From positions 45,322,001 to 45,386,000 of the forward strand of contig CM114272.1 of assembly GCA_050084515.1 (NCBI GenBank): a stretch of 64,000 nt of DNA. Direction: 5' to 3'. Each line of letters begins with the position of its first letter. The first letter of the stretch is position 1. The notes under the pieces are model-generated. The model was not told the origin of the DNA. It saw only the letters and a list, made by a program, of their open reading frames with translations, and ran no database searches. The position numbers were made by a program, and so were the translations under genes. This document shows, piece by piece, positions 40,733 through 54,139 of the stretch. This stretch comes from Blasia pusilla. Its lineage: Eukaryota > Marchantiophyta > Marchantiopsida > Blasiales.

Positions 40733-42697
40733 CGCGAGAAAATTTTGTTCAGTCTCTCAGCTTTGAAACTCGTTGAAGAACTCTTTGCAACTTTCTGATG
40801 TTAACTAATGTAGAAATTTCATGTCCACTTCTGGATAAGTCACGTTGTGTACCAGCTGGGGGTTATTCGAGAGTCAACAAAATTATAACCCTAGAGGAAA
40901 ACAAATATGTCCACTCCGGAAAAGAAAGAAGTAAAGTTCCTTAGATTCTTCAAATTTCCGAGTTGTAATAAGAACAGACCGCAGTGCCACACACAGGAAA
41001 ATTTGTTGAAACAAATAATTGTCAAAATGTGTGCAACAACGTTGATACGCATTCGTAATCATAACTAGTTTAGTTTTAATGTTATTGAAAGAGAAATGTT
41101 TTTCCGACTACATTTCAGTGTAATTACAATTAGAAGAGATGGGGTAACTTTTCTCCGCCAAGTGGCAATGTTTTTGCATAAAATACAATGTTGCAATTTT
41201 CTCACTCATTAAAAATTTTAGTTAACCTGATAAATTGAAAATAACTTAAAACATGATTAATTCTAAACATTATCACTGGACATGATTATTTCATCCAGTC
41301 CATTTTATATAAACTTTTTTAAATAAAAGATATAAGAAGAAAAAGGTGAACAAAGCGGTGTCTTAAATTGAAACTGAAGGTAAATTATAACATGGTTTTA
41401 ATTGACGCTTATATACACATCAATTAAAGCCATGTTCTCGGACATATATATGTTTGTATATATGATAAATCTTATACAATATTTTCTTAACGAAAACGTA
41501 AATTCACTAAAATTGATAATCTTTGGAAACAATCAACCGGCTGCCTATAAATACTTCTGAAACTTGAAAATATGTGGACTAAATGAGTTGGTACACCGCA
41601 ATATTTCAAATACTTATTTAAAAACGTACAATGTACACTGAGACCGCCAGTGTCAACGGATTCTATATGACCAGTTTCTTTGGTTATGAAGTTCTTTCTT
41701 ATTACCTGTCCAAATCTTCCGAAACTGACCCTAAGCGTAAAAAGTGGATAATCCTTGGGTGTTTCGGGGTTTGTTAGTGGCCTATTCCAAAAGTAAAAAA
41801 TGATAAATCGGAGGGAAATATCTCTACATTTAGATTCTTCGACCTCATCATTTCTAATTTGTTCCAAAATTACAAATCTACAATTTCGTCCTTAATTTCA
41901 CTCTCTTTGCACCCATTTAAAATCTTGTACCATAAACCCTATTTATGTTAAATAGTTTGGAATTCCACCGCACTTTCGTCTCCCAACTCTTGAATTCATT
42001 TCATTCAGGGGTTATTTTGCATCACACAAATTTAACCTTCTTGGTAAGGAGCAGAGGGTCAGGGAAAAAGTGGAAGTCCATGGAAGAGGCTCTCAGTTTC
42101 AAACAATATGTAAGAACTTGCAAGTCTAACAATACAATATGAGCCAACAGACATACATTTGGCTCCGCCTTTACTTGCCTCCATCGCATTGTTATCATGA
42201 AATGTGTGGATAGCATGAAAGCCAAGGTACCAAAAAGAAAGGAAAAGACACCGCGTCACCAGCCATTGTGCAAAATAGGGGAACTCGTTGCTCATATTTC
42301 CACTATCAAGTTGCTCTGCGTTGCTTGGGCCTGGACAATCGGACATAAAGAAAGTGACAAGTTAATAGTTGACAAGAAGTACACAGCCAAATTGGTAAGA
42401 AAAGAAAGGCCACAAAAAAAGACTATAGTCACTCCAATGAAAGGATGGATAATCCTGAGACGGGCAACGAGTCCACTTTGAGAGAAACCAACAATGTCAA
42501 TGACCACAAAGGACGAGACAGTGGGATAGGATAGGATGCACAATATTTGACCATTTTCAGATCCCAAATCACGAAGTACAAAACATCTCACATACTAAGT
42601 TGAGATAGAGTATATAATAACTCACGTGTAGCCAGAAGAGGTCAATTAATCTAGAAAATGATCTCAAAGCCGCCCCAAGCTCAGGGTTCGGCAGAAA
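40733..42697. other. Intergenic between convergent PUR3 and AAA ATPase genes
   Basis: The two genes end toward each other. The middle (about 41000-41500) is AT-rich. A 99-codon minus frame (42292-42591) with a hydrophobic stretch (FIGVTIVFFCGLSFL) lies just past the ATPase stop and is probably 3' untranslated. Confidence 0.45.
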
Positions 42698-45600
42698 TCA
42701 AATGAACGCCTGAAGCATAATATCTGAGAGCTCATCCCGTAGATGAGCTTTCTCTGCCTCTGCAGCCTCAACAAGATCTTTGTACGTTACAACACAAGCT
42801 TCTCCACAACGCAGTGATGCCTGTTGATCCAAGCACAGAAGTTTAAAACCAAGGGGAGTATGCAAGCTCACAACTCCATTCACATCTATCAAAACAGAAG
42901 GCAGGATAAACCTTCTTCTCTGGCATGGATCACATACATTTCTGGAAATGGGCACTTCCTGATATAGACATTCACAGCTACTCTGGCAACATCTCCACAG
43001 TGCATATTAATGACTACTCTATGCATTAAAACTGTCTAGTATTCACTCCTGGATTTAAGCAAAAAAGCTAATTGAGGGGAATAAAATCTGACCTTGGCAG
43101 CAGCCCTTACAATAGCACTACTAATTGTTCCACTCGTAAAGTCAAACCGCCGTCCAAGCTCATCAAATTTGATACTGGAAGCTAGGGGACACTGATATCG
43201 GAAAATGGGGAAATTTTCCGATATCAGTGGGGAAACAATGGGGAAAGAGAATCAGTCATATATTGAAGAACCCATTCAGAAATAACCACCAACAAATTTC
43301 ATGGAAGCTGAGTTAAATTTCATGCTACTTTCAGTGAGTGACTCGAGATATTCTCCCTAACTCACCTTAGATGGGATCATTTTCTGCCACATCCGAGCTC
43401 GTACAGAAGAGTCTGGCATCTTGAACTCAACAAGAAATTTTAGCCTCCTTGTCAGCTCTGGGTCAAGTCGGTGCACTACACTTCCCTGGTGTACAAACAC
43501 TTTAGGTGATTAGAAACCTAGACTCAATTTAACACATTCACAATGCTGTCTAGTGAGGTCCTTACATTGAGTGATTAGTTTCTTAACATGACCATGGTAC
43601 CAAGACCTCACTTGCATTGGTCAGACATCTCTTGCAATGTGATTTTAGCAATGATAACCACAACCTGAAACATAAAACAAGAACTCCCTGCTGTATTATG
43701 GAGTCTAGAAAATAATCAAGTGGAAAGCAGCTCTATACGAATTTGCAGAATACCTGAACATTATTTGCTATGAGGATGCAAATCCCAGGAAAGCGGCCCA
43801 ATTCATGCAATAATAAACCAATTGCTAAATGTGACCATGGTGAGACACTTCCCACACCACCTCCACCAGACTCATCTTCACCCCTAAAAATCTGCAGGGA
43901 GCATGTCCAAACCAAAGATTGTCATACATTCAGCAAGTAGGAGGAAACCAGTGGGATAATTACAAACTTTTGCCCCTTCAGAGTATCTATTGTCATCACT
44001 CTATCGACACTTCTTTCAGCCTAGATAACTAGTCAAACACCACCAGCCCAAGCCATCTGTCGAATGGGAAGCTGGTACCAATGGACGGATCCAAAACTGC
44101 TGGAAACAAACCTGAAAGTCTTCAAGCACAAGAACTGCGTCCATAAGCCTTGAGTCCTTGAAAGCAGTGCTGATGTTGGATCCTGTCTTTGTGCTACTTT
44201 CTCGGGATATAAGTTGAGCACAGTTGATCACCTTCGAATACAAACCAAGCTAAATTTAGAATAAGGAATAGGGGTGCAACGTAAGTTAACTTTCCGCTAC
44301 AAGGGCAGAAGCAGTACAACCTAATAGCTTAGAAAAGTCCTTGCAACTGCATTATAATCCAAACTTCCGCTAAGATTTTTCAAAATGATGTATGAAAGGT
44401 GGAATGCCTTAAAACAGGAAAATCAACTAAGATAATAATACAATCACTTCACACAGATTAATGCAAGGTACTGAGCTATGGACAGGTTAGGAGCACACCT
44501 TAAGAGGACGGCCCAACTCAAACCCAATTGCCTGCATCCGCAAACCATTTATGTCACTTCCCTTGAAAATAAAAATCAGGGATCACCAGTTCATAAATCA
44601 TACGGAGTGTCATTGAGCCAACAATTGCATAAGTGAGGGCACCAAGAGGACAGAATCACACCTCAGCAGCAGATGATTTGCCTGTACCATGAGGACCCCA
44701 GAATAGACAGGCTGTGCCTAGTCTCTCCTGTTGGAAACCCCATTGTCCCAAAAGCACTGCCCTTGCCTTCTCAAAAGTGACTATTGCATCCATCTTCTCC
44801 CGCATACCTGTGCTGAGTATGAGATCATCCATACCAGTCTTGGGTACAACCCTGTGGGTGAAGGTTTTCATCTGGTAAGACACGTCATTTTCAAGCTTGT
44901 CATAGATTTCATTCCCAAGACACCTTTATGTCAACAGCTGCTTTATATGCATAATGCATGTGGCATGCATTATGCATATAAAGCTTGATTGCTCCAGCTG
45001 ACAACTTGAATGCCCAACTTCAAGCAGAACAGTTAACAAACGTGGACAACCTTCCAGATCATCAAACGATGTACCTGCAAACTACCCCGCATTTGGAGAC
45101 GGCAACCATTCACGATATCTTCTTCTGTCATTGCTGGGTTCACACTATCTCGTGAGATTGCCATCAGCAAAGCACTGACTAGTGCATTTTTTATGTAGCC
45201 CCCTGTTAATTCGTATCTGCAGATTACATAAAATTCTGTCTACTATAACTATATTTTTGTTTGTCTCGTTACCAAGGAAAAATGGACACTTTCATAACGC
45301 ATTTGACAAAACACACATTCACTTCATGAAATCAGCATAATTAAAACATAAAGCATTCTAAGTCAACTTCCTGAAATCCACAATCCAATATAAATTCAAG
45401 GCAATGACCTGAGGGCAATCTTGTCCCAGTCAGTGCTCTCATCCACAGGAAGGCGCTCAGATGCAAGCTTCCAGATAGCGCGTCGTTGGGTATGATCTGG
45501 TGGATGGAATTCACTGACACAACTGCAAAATGGTAGAACGTTTGCAAAGGGTGAGCCTACAGTACCAGGGATTGATTTAGAGTGGGGAAGGAAACTAACT

Positions 45601-48600
45601 GAATAAGACTCAGAAAACAAAACTGATCACAAGAGGGATTATTTTACTCCATACGTGATCCGCCTATGCATGGCTTCATCCAGATCTAGAGGCCTGTTTG
45701 TAGCAAGCATGATGATCCCCTCATGGCGCTCCATCTCAGTGAGCAAGGAGTTCAACATCCTGTCTCCCCCTCGTTCTCGCTGTAAAATTATTACACAATA
45801 AAAGAAGTTTTAGCTATGCCAACATGGAATCTGGCGAGATTTATTTGTTTTCCACAATTGCACATCCACAAACTTCTATGACGGACAAAATCCAACCACC
45901 AACATAAATCATCGAGAGATCCAAGCAAAATCATAGTAGAAGAAACAAAAGGCTTCAAGTAGAGATAACTCTTACTCCGGCTACTCCACTAATATCCAAA
46001 AGATTCCCTAGTTACAACCAGGAAGATTAAGATTTAACCCATAAATTCCAAGTCCAACTACCTGTGCAAAAATAGCTTCACATTCATCAAAAAATATGAT
46101 TGCATCATTCATGTCTGCATCTCGAAACAGGCCTCTCAAATCTGCTGAATGGTCATCGCGACTGTTTCCTCCAGCAGCAGAATGGAGAGAATGAAAATCT
46201 ACCATCAGCACTCGCTTACCTGCACAACCCAAAATTACATAAACAAACCCTCATGATGATGAAAAGACTAGAGGTCACACAGTTACCACACGAATTTCTG
46301 ATGGGCTTTTGCATATGTGAGAGGCATGTTCCGCATTTATAGCAGAGTGTAGCTATCACAGAGACATTCAACAAATCTTTTATCGTTCAACATATATTTT
46401 CTTTGAGGACATCTCAGTCAGTAGATCAAAGAAATAGCAGTCAGTAGATCAAAGAAATAGATAAGCAGAATGTTCCCATAATGTTGTTCAACAAAAACCT
46501 TCACATACCGAGATGATGCGCTACAGCATTCACAGTCATTGTTTTGCCAGTCCCAGATGCACCACAGAGGAGAATGACCAATCCAGCCCCATAGCTCATC
46601 ACATCTTCTAGCCCTGCGCGTTTCCTATATTGCCTGAACTTGGCAAAATTTTCCACCGTTTTCAACAACATGTCTTTCTGTTCTTCAGGAAGAACAACCT
46701 GGTCCATGGCGATCTGTTGTGCAACCCAGCCATACAGGTCAGTACTATCTCTAGATGTGAGCTCTTAGATAAAAGTTGTCAACTTTGCTCTAAGTATCAG
46801 GAAGAGAATGTGTCCAACGTAGTGTTTTGTGGATAGAGAACAATTAGTTTGAAGTGCTGATAAGCTCAAGTGCAAGGACTACCAACCTTGGGTTTGTACA
46901 AATGACTGCCTTCTACAAGCTCATTCATCTCTGTGTCAAGACCAACAATCCAGTCCAACATGCGGCGATCTAGCTCCACTTGTTGGTCCATGAGATCTCC
47001 TCGTCCTCCCCGTGCATATGGTGTTGCCCGCAACTTGATTAGACCACGAGCAACCAGGCGGCTCGACTTGTAAAAGTACGTTCGAGCAAGAACCTGCCCA
47101 CAGAGAACGACAAAAGATAGGCAGCAATAAGGTCCAGGAACATACTATAGTGGCTTTGGTAATTTCACATACAGGAGTTGTGCACATCAACTGCACTATC
47201 ACATAAAAAAGAAGTCGAGTAACTTTGTGAGTCATTTTCACTCAAAGGGAAACAAATGTTAGAAGAGGAACAACAAAAGACACAAACAGCCTTCAGATGC
47301 ACACCAAGAAGACTTGCAGAGCCTCTCAATGATATCCCAAACTATAATGAAAGATAATCCAGGGGAGGATGTTGTTGAAATTTGTTAATATCTAGTTTAG
47401 TCATGCCCTAAAAGTAGTTAGTCAAATACTAACTTAGTTGGATACTAATTTAGTTAGCTAGAGATAACTTAGTGTTCCTCTATCTTTTTAGGGTAACCTT
47501 GAATTAGGGCAATTCTCGAGTTAGGGCTAGCCACCATCTGTTGTTTAGGGTATGGATCTGTTCAAGAAGATCTAAGGGCCAGAAGTGCTCACCCTCATGT
47601 ATATAATGTCTCTGTTTAGAGAGCAGAAGCCAATTCTACAGCATGCACAGTTTTGGTGAGAACTCCTGAGGCTCTTGGTCCTGCTGCAGAGTGATCAGAG
47701 AGTAGGAAGAGGAGATTGAGACTAATTGCTGTGCTTGCTAGAGCCTCACTGGAAGGCAGATTGTTTTGTCTAGTATGCCGATGGAAATTGTTTGTGCTCA
47801 ATGAGGTGAGCCATGTGAGCTGGTGACATGTGAGGATCTGTAGTGTGAGTGCAAGGTGTGACTGTGTAGAAACCTTCTTAGTATCTCTTAGATAATAAGA
47901 AGAGTCACATCATGGTAGAGCTCTGATTTGGCAATAGAGAAAGAAACTGATTTGCTGATTGTGTACAAGCTGAAATCATGGATGGTCTAGCTGATGCTAG
48001 CTCTGACTTTGTACAAGGAGATACTTCTGCTGGTCAATCATTTTCTCAAATGTGAGTGACAAGCGTCGAACTCCACCACCCAAACATTTCACTTGTGCAC
48101 CTCAAAATAGATCAACTTTACAGTATTGAAAATACTCCAAAAATTCCTCTTCACAAAGCATATGTGTGCTCATCTTAGGTTAATAGTTCCATGTAAACCT
48201 TGTCGATCAGTCTCAGAAGTACACACCAGGATGAAACGTTCGGCAGCAACTGTAAGGAAAATGAAAAAGAAGCTCACTTCTCTATCATATTTGTTCAGTA
48301 GAGAATTGTGCAAGAAGGTCGCCTTCAAGAGGAAGAGATTTCTGAAATTTCTTGGAGTGGCATTTTGAAAAAAGCCTCTCTTTCCAATATCTATTTAGAC
48401 AACACCAGAGATCTGAAGGATGAATAACCAGATTACAGCTTCTATGACACAAAAATTGCTTGGTCTACCTGTAACTCCACATCTTCTGATGTTGTAGTTT
48501 GTGGGCCGACTCATGATGTAAGAATACTAACTGTTCAACTTGGAGGTGTTCCATAGTAGAAGGAGTTGGGATACTCATTGAGAACAAGATAATTCCAACA

Positions 48601-51600
48601 ACCAATAAGAACCAACTCTTATCTCCCCAGGTGAGTTTTTATGATTCCTCTGAATTGCCAAAATTTACAGCTAAAGAAGCTCCTTATAACGGCACTTCAT
48701 CCTGGAAGCGACAGCTTAGTAAGCCTATAAAGAACTTGAGTAGCCTGGAGGATTCCTTATTTCACATGGGGCTGACCATAACCAAAATGTTTTCAAAGAC
48801 TAAAGCAAAAATCCTCAAATGAGAGTATGGTACATCATCCTTTCCCGTTTGCATTTTTCTTCTTACGCCCTGATGTGTCCCTCAATCGTTCCAAGGACAA
48901 AAGGTTTGGATACGTCTCAATCTGGTGTTTTCTAGTGGTGAGTACAAGGAATTTCACAGCAACTTTTTCAACCCGTTCACAGCAGAATTGTTTTCTGAGT
49001 CGAGGTAGCTCAACTCACACATGTGTTCAGATCAGTTCTGCCTACCAGGTATGTAGAGGACTGCAACAGCTGAGAACACCCCACACTTCAACAAGTGCAT
49101 CCAAACAGTTGTTTCAAAGTGCTTAAGGTGGAAAAGGCGGTACCTGTTCTTTAAAGGAGTCGAAGTAGACCGTCAGTATATCCTTCACCTGCAGTGCAAC
49201 ACAATTCATTTTCCGCATATCAGTTTTGTTTCAGTAAGCAAATGAACAAAAATTTCGTATTTATACTATGCATGACTTCCTAAACTTGGAAGCAAGAGAA
49301 AAAATCAGCAGTATCACCTAAACAACTACAAAAAGGGAATCTTAAGCTACAGCTAAGAACTGGACTGATTTAGAGTTATTAATATCTGAGTGGACACAAC
49401 CATAACAATCTTAGTGCCTTTTGAAGCGAATTCTGATACGCTGCCATACTTGGATTGCCTCACTACTGTGACGGTAGCTACCATCACCATTATCAGCCTC
49501 AAAAATGCTCTTCACTACAGGCGATATTGACACTCCTGCACCATCACCGATGACATTTTATATAATATGTATGTTAGCATGGCAAGTTTAAGTCATAATG
49601 AAGCAACTCATCCCCTTCAGAAGAAACCAACTATGGAAGGACAAATCTAATTGATGTACTGCCACTGCAAAACTTGCAGTAAATGACTTGACACTGTATA
49701 TGGTATTCCTCAAACAGTAACGCTGACAAGTAAGAAACTCTTCCCGTGATGAGAAAATAAGAAAAAATGAACAATGCTTGTGCAAATACCACCACTGCAC
49801 AATCTTCAGCAAACAATCTGACAGTGAATTTTAGTATCCCTACGACAGTACTGAAATGCATTTTAGAGTACTTTATAAAAGGTGGAGTACCGGTGAGCAT
49901 AACCACTACACCCTTCTCAAAGTCATCCAGGCCCAGTTTCCGAGCAAGAGCCTGAAATAAATTTGACAACCTGGATTAGACATGCCTCCATAATCAATTA
50001 AAGTAAGAGAATCATCATATGCTGAGTCAATTACACACAGAAAACTTCAAGAGATAATCAAACATAGAATCCTGGAAGCCTTGAAAAGATTCACGATAAC
50101 ATGGAAATTCTCATGCACTGAAGAGGAAAATCCACTACTCCAATTACTGACAAGCTACATCCAAGCCCCAGTATAGTACTTCCAGACGAGGGAACTGTGT
50201 TGAGCCTTCTTTGAGGGATTCTTCTGTCAGCTTCATTCTTTCTAGGAGACGGTTTTGAACAAATCGTAGCTTGGCTCGTAGTTCCCGAATGCTTGACACC
50301 TAATGCAAACAAACAAGAAAGAAGAGATGTGAGGTTACCAACCTATTCCACACACGTACGAAAAAAATAAATTGCATCATGAAATGGGTGTCATACTTTT
50401 CATATTTGTCTATCAAGGAATGAAGACTACCTTAGTAGTGCGATACACATCATACCAAGGACGCTCATCATTAAAAGCTTCCTTCATATCCTCCTTGTGA
50501 CGAGCTTTGGCAATTCGAAGCATCAAGGCCAAGACCTGGAAAGCATCATCCAGATATTCTAAACTTGACTTGTATGGAGATAACTCCCCTCTTTTGAGAT
50601 CTTCTTCTGGAGCAACATTTGTAGTAGATGCTGTACCATTTATAACAGGCTCGGCTCCATTTGCTACCTCAGGTTCTGAACTACCAGCATCGCCCAACAA
50701 TGCTGCCCGTTTCCGGTGTGGTTCCATGGCTACCTTCACAAGCTCGTCCAATTCTGCTACATGGGCTGGAACATCATCCAAGCCCTCGTCATCTACTTCC
50801 CCAAACTTACGTTTTTGGCCAGGGAGACCCTCTTTCTTTCCTTCCAAACTTGTCAGAAGACTCTGCTCTGAAGAGTTTCCTTTTGACTTCTCAACATTGA
50901 AAATTGCAGGAGCATCTGTTTCCATAGCAGCTCCATCACTGTGGCTCTCTGCCTACACACAAAGTGCAATAGGCCTAGGAATCAGACAATCAACCTAGCT
51001 AGCCTTCAAAAATTCTCTACCCGTCAAGATTAACAGAGTAAGCAGGGACTGATCAAAATATATCTACTCGTCAAAACAAATTTGCATACAACTCTATTTG
51101 TAAAATCCTCCATATTCCATGAAAGATGGTTTTGGTATTGGTTTTAGTTTTGCTTGCATATTCAGAATCAGGCCTGATATAAGGCTGAGATGAGTATTTT
51201 TCCATGTCATGAAAGCGACAGACGAAAGCTACACCAGAGAGCTCCTAATAATGACTACTGTGCACCTCCCGAGCACCTACTGATACAAGAATGATGTACA
51301 CATCTCACATACATTCAAATGGTGAGTAGCTCAGTCCAATTGTTCCTACCTTTGATGCCTCCATCACACTAAGAAGTTCTGTTTTGCTGAATTTTAGCCG
51401 CTGCTCTGTCTTCAATGGCCTCAAGAGAAGAACTGAGACAGCCTCATTGGTCATCCGAATGGTCTTTCCATCATAGTCATCCTGTTGTAACAACTAAAAG
51501 CCTGTTGTTAGCCAGATAATCTTTGTGACAACCATTTGAGCCAAAGAAACCAAGAATCCTGTAAGCTAATTGTAGTTCCTTTCACTGATAACATCCAGAG

Positions 51601-53039
51601 TTGTAAATCATGTCAAGGACCTTCTACCTGCCCAACAATTATGCCTTCTGCCATATGTGTCCGTTTGTCATCTAAAAATTCTTCCACCTCCAACAGACTC
51701 AACCCGCAGAGTTCCATAGCCATCTCCTTGTCTTCTTGCCTCACTCCTGCATCACGGAGCTCAAAAGTAAAGTCTTACAACATGCAAAGATCCAGCACAC
51801 TGCAAAGGTCAGGATGTTGCATCTTGTCTCGGAGGTCTGAAGATGACACACCTAGAACAGCTCGTACCGCAGCTGCTTTGGAGGCACCACGCATGAAGAG
51901 TAACTGAAACAAATCCGATTCACCAGTTGTTAATCCATAGCGACTGGCAAGTCGAAGTACCAGTGGATGCGAACTTGGATCTGATGATTTCAACCGCTCC
52001 TCAGCGATACTATCTGTCTTTTCGAGGAGCTCATCCACCACAGCCAATGCTTCCTTCCTGTCATTGGTACACTCCAAGTGTGAGGTAGGCTAAGAATGTA
52101 TGAGATCAATAACATTTTGTGCGGAACTCTGGCCTGATGCAATAGAGAGAGAACACTAAAGCAGATGAGATAAGCTCCTTTGTAATAAGTGCTCCTCAGA
52201 TTGTCACTGCAGAAGATCTAGTTTGATGTTTTCCCTTAATCCACAACCATCGGACATCCTGTAATGCTAAAGATCGGACACACAGCCCATGATTGTTAAT
52301 ATAGGGGATCAAAAGCAGGTAGAATGGCATCATAAGTCAGGATGGAGTTGAGTCAAAATTTTATTTTCTGGTAGCCTTAAGAATCACAACACCCAACCTT
52401 TACATCAAAAAAAGTTCGTGCCATATCTGCAGGGGATACTTTGGACCCCAGTAGGTTTCATACATTGCCAAGACGCTTCGTAGCCACAACGAGTAAGCAT
52501 CCACAACTGATCAGCAAAATGAGAGTAGGTAAACATACGCCATAACAATTTGCGTGGTGGTGTTGCTTGTTTCTGATGCACCTCCACCAATGTACCGCCC
52601 AAGAGCTCGTAGGAGCTCCATTCTATGCGCCCTCAAAACAAACTTCAGTTCCAAATGGGACAACCACTCGCCTTCAGCATAAGCGCTGGCCTGCTTAACC
52701 CCGTTGACTACATCTTGTACTTCCAACTCACCCGTAGACGAGGTCTGCTTTCTCCAAACAGTTAATGAATACGAGACTATAGAAGACTTACTCGTCCAAT
52801 GACGTCATATACAGCCAGAGGGAGAATTCAAACTTCTGACTGCCGTTTGCCAAAAACTTGGTCGACCATCAAAACTATCTCCATAAAATTCGCAGCAACC
52901 GATCGGTTGCAATGTCACCATTTCTACGTACCTGACGTTGAGCAATAGCTAGCTCCATCGAGAATTCTCTCAGCAACAGCATCACATCGGACCGGATGCG
53001 TTCAGCATCCGGTGGCGAAGGGTTTCTTGGTGCAGACAT
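42698..53039 (-). CDS. Two-domain AAA+ ATPase, about 1,190 codons
   Basis: Unnamed AAA+ protein, likely a protein or complex remodeller. About 23 exons by hand; main ones: 53039-52932, 52744-~52588, 52426-52398, 52089-51628, 51481-51350, 50952-50431, 50299-50159, 49951-49891, 49535-49450, 49188-49144, 47093-46887, 46713-46509, 46219-46062, 45779-45655, 45522-45409, 45216-45075, 44895-44662, 44561-44499, 44231-44112, 43891-43754, 43485-43366, 43174-43093, 42820-42698. The N half has an acidic/Lys-rich stretch (KKEGLPGQKRKFGEVDDE). Domain 1: Walker A GASGTGKT, Walker B AIIFFDECEAIF, sensor ATNRP, Arg pair HRRIT. Domain 2: GPHGTGKS, VLVLEDF (Glu-Asp in place of Asp-Glu), ANN, RRLKFLVEF. Problems: an in-frame TAA at 51775-51777 unless a 54-nt intron removes it; phase not closed between 43366 and 43174; exon 2/3 join uncertain. 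Confidence 0.8.
43190..43229. repeat. 17-bp perfect inverted repeat in the AAA ATPase gene
   Basis: Arms 43190-43206 and 43213-43229 (core CTGATATCGGAAAAT), 6-nt loop. It lies about 15 bp upstream of the exon at 43174 on the gene strand. Confidence 0.9.
44940..44984. repeat. 21-bp perfect inverted repeat in an AAA ATPase intron
   Basis: Arms 44940-44960 and 44964-44984 are exact complements (core ATATGCATAATGCATG) with a TGG loop. It lies in the intron between exons 45216-45075 and 44895-44662. Confidence 0.95.
47366..49120 (+). mobile_element. Probable truncated Ty1/copia element in an AAA ATPase intron
   Basis: The 2-kb intron (49143-47094) contains an LTR-like stretch starting TGTTGAAATTTG (about 47369) and ending near TCACA (about 47909). 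A sequence like a rearranged methionine-tRNA binding site (TGGTAGAGC) follows, then an ATG frame at 47979. The rest is unrecognised. No second LTR was found. Confidence 0.4.
51628..52089 (-). other. AAA ATPase exon with in-frame TAA or cryptic short intron
   Basis: The reading frame is open on both sides of TAA 51775-51777 and total length is a multiple of three. A possible intron of 54 nt (GTGTGC ... GATGCAG) would skip the stop and keep phase, replacing about 18 codons. Which is true cannot be told here. Confidence 0.55.
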
Positions 53040-53960
53040 GTTCAAACTTTCAAGAAGCAGAGCATGCAGTAAGGGATTTTGTACAGGCTCTACAGGAGCA
53101 TCACCTGCGCCATAAAACGTTACAATTCAAACTCAGACGTAAAGCCAAGCCACTGCCAATAGAAACACCTAAATTGGCGAGTATACGACTGTTTCACATC
53201 GAAATTTAGAGCTAAAACACAGAGATAAAATTTAAAAAAACATAGTCCTCCCTACCTGACGTTCCTCCCATTTTCGAAAATCACAAGCATGCCAATCATC
53301 AACTAAATCTCGGTAATAAGAAATTGCAGAACCTGTCAAAACGTGTTCGCGATTCTTCACGTCATCAGTGACAATGGCCCCTGAAGTTCAGTGCCCACAA
53401 CTAGAGATGACCAAGTGTACAGATCGGAACGGAATTAAAAATGCCGATCTAGAAAAGTCTACAAAACTCAAACCTCGCAAGGGATTGACTCCCAAAACGT
53501 TGCTGTACAACGACACCTCAAGTATTCAAGCTAGAAGGCACCTTCGTACATATTCCACTCAAGATTTCCACTTTCCCCCCTTAATCCCCAATCAGGGCCC
53601 CCACCGGACGGCATCCCACGATTCCAACAATGAAATTCTTTGGCGATAATCCACAGATTGCCCCCGCGCCGCTACGTGGATCGGATCTTCTTACGCTCTT
53701 GCGCGGAACATCCGACGCCTCCGCTCCCCACACTCACTTCTTCTCTCGCCTACCTCCTTCCCGACTGCTGCTCCTCTTGTACCCTGGCTGGATCTGCAGC
53801 TCCACACATGTACACGGCCAGTGAAAGCCGGCCAAATTCTAGGGATTGTGCCCTTTCACAATGGATTTCGAGCAAGGGAGTCTACCTGTGGGTATGTATG
53901 CAATTAATTCGGGAGTCCTATGGCTCACATCGCATGCCATCTATTCCACGGTTGAGGACG
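53040..53960. other. Upstream region of the AAA ATPase gene
   Basis: Contains a possible 5' untranslated exon (an AG near 53108 on the minus strand). The plus-strand frames at 53368-53966 show no family. Confidence 0.4.
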
Positions 53961-54139
53961 TGCTAGCTAAAGGACACCGGGAAGAATTTTTGCTAGAGTG
54001 TGGGATTAATGATGTTACATACAAATTCAATTTTTTTAATTGTTGTCAAATTGAATTTTTTTAAGAGTTGTTTGCAAACCCAAGAGAGCACTCTCCAATA
54101 ACAATGTACTTTATCTCAATATTTTTTATATACTATATT

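Noticed and set aside
42292-42591. 99-codon minus-strand frame with a hydrophobic segment
   Set aside because: It lies just past the AAA ATPase stop and is likely 3' untranslated; no family recognised.
50507-50998. 163-codon plus-strand frame
   Set aside because: It is the antisense shadow of an AAA ATPase exon (50431-50952).
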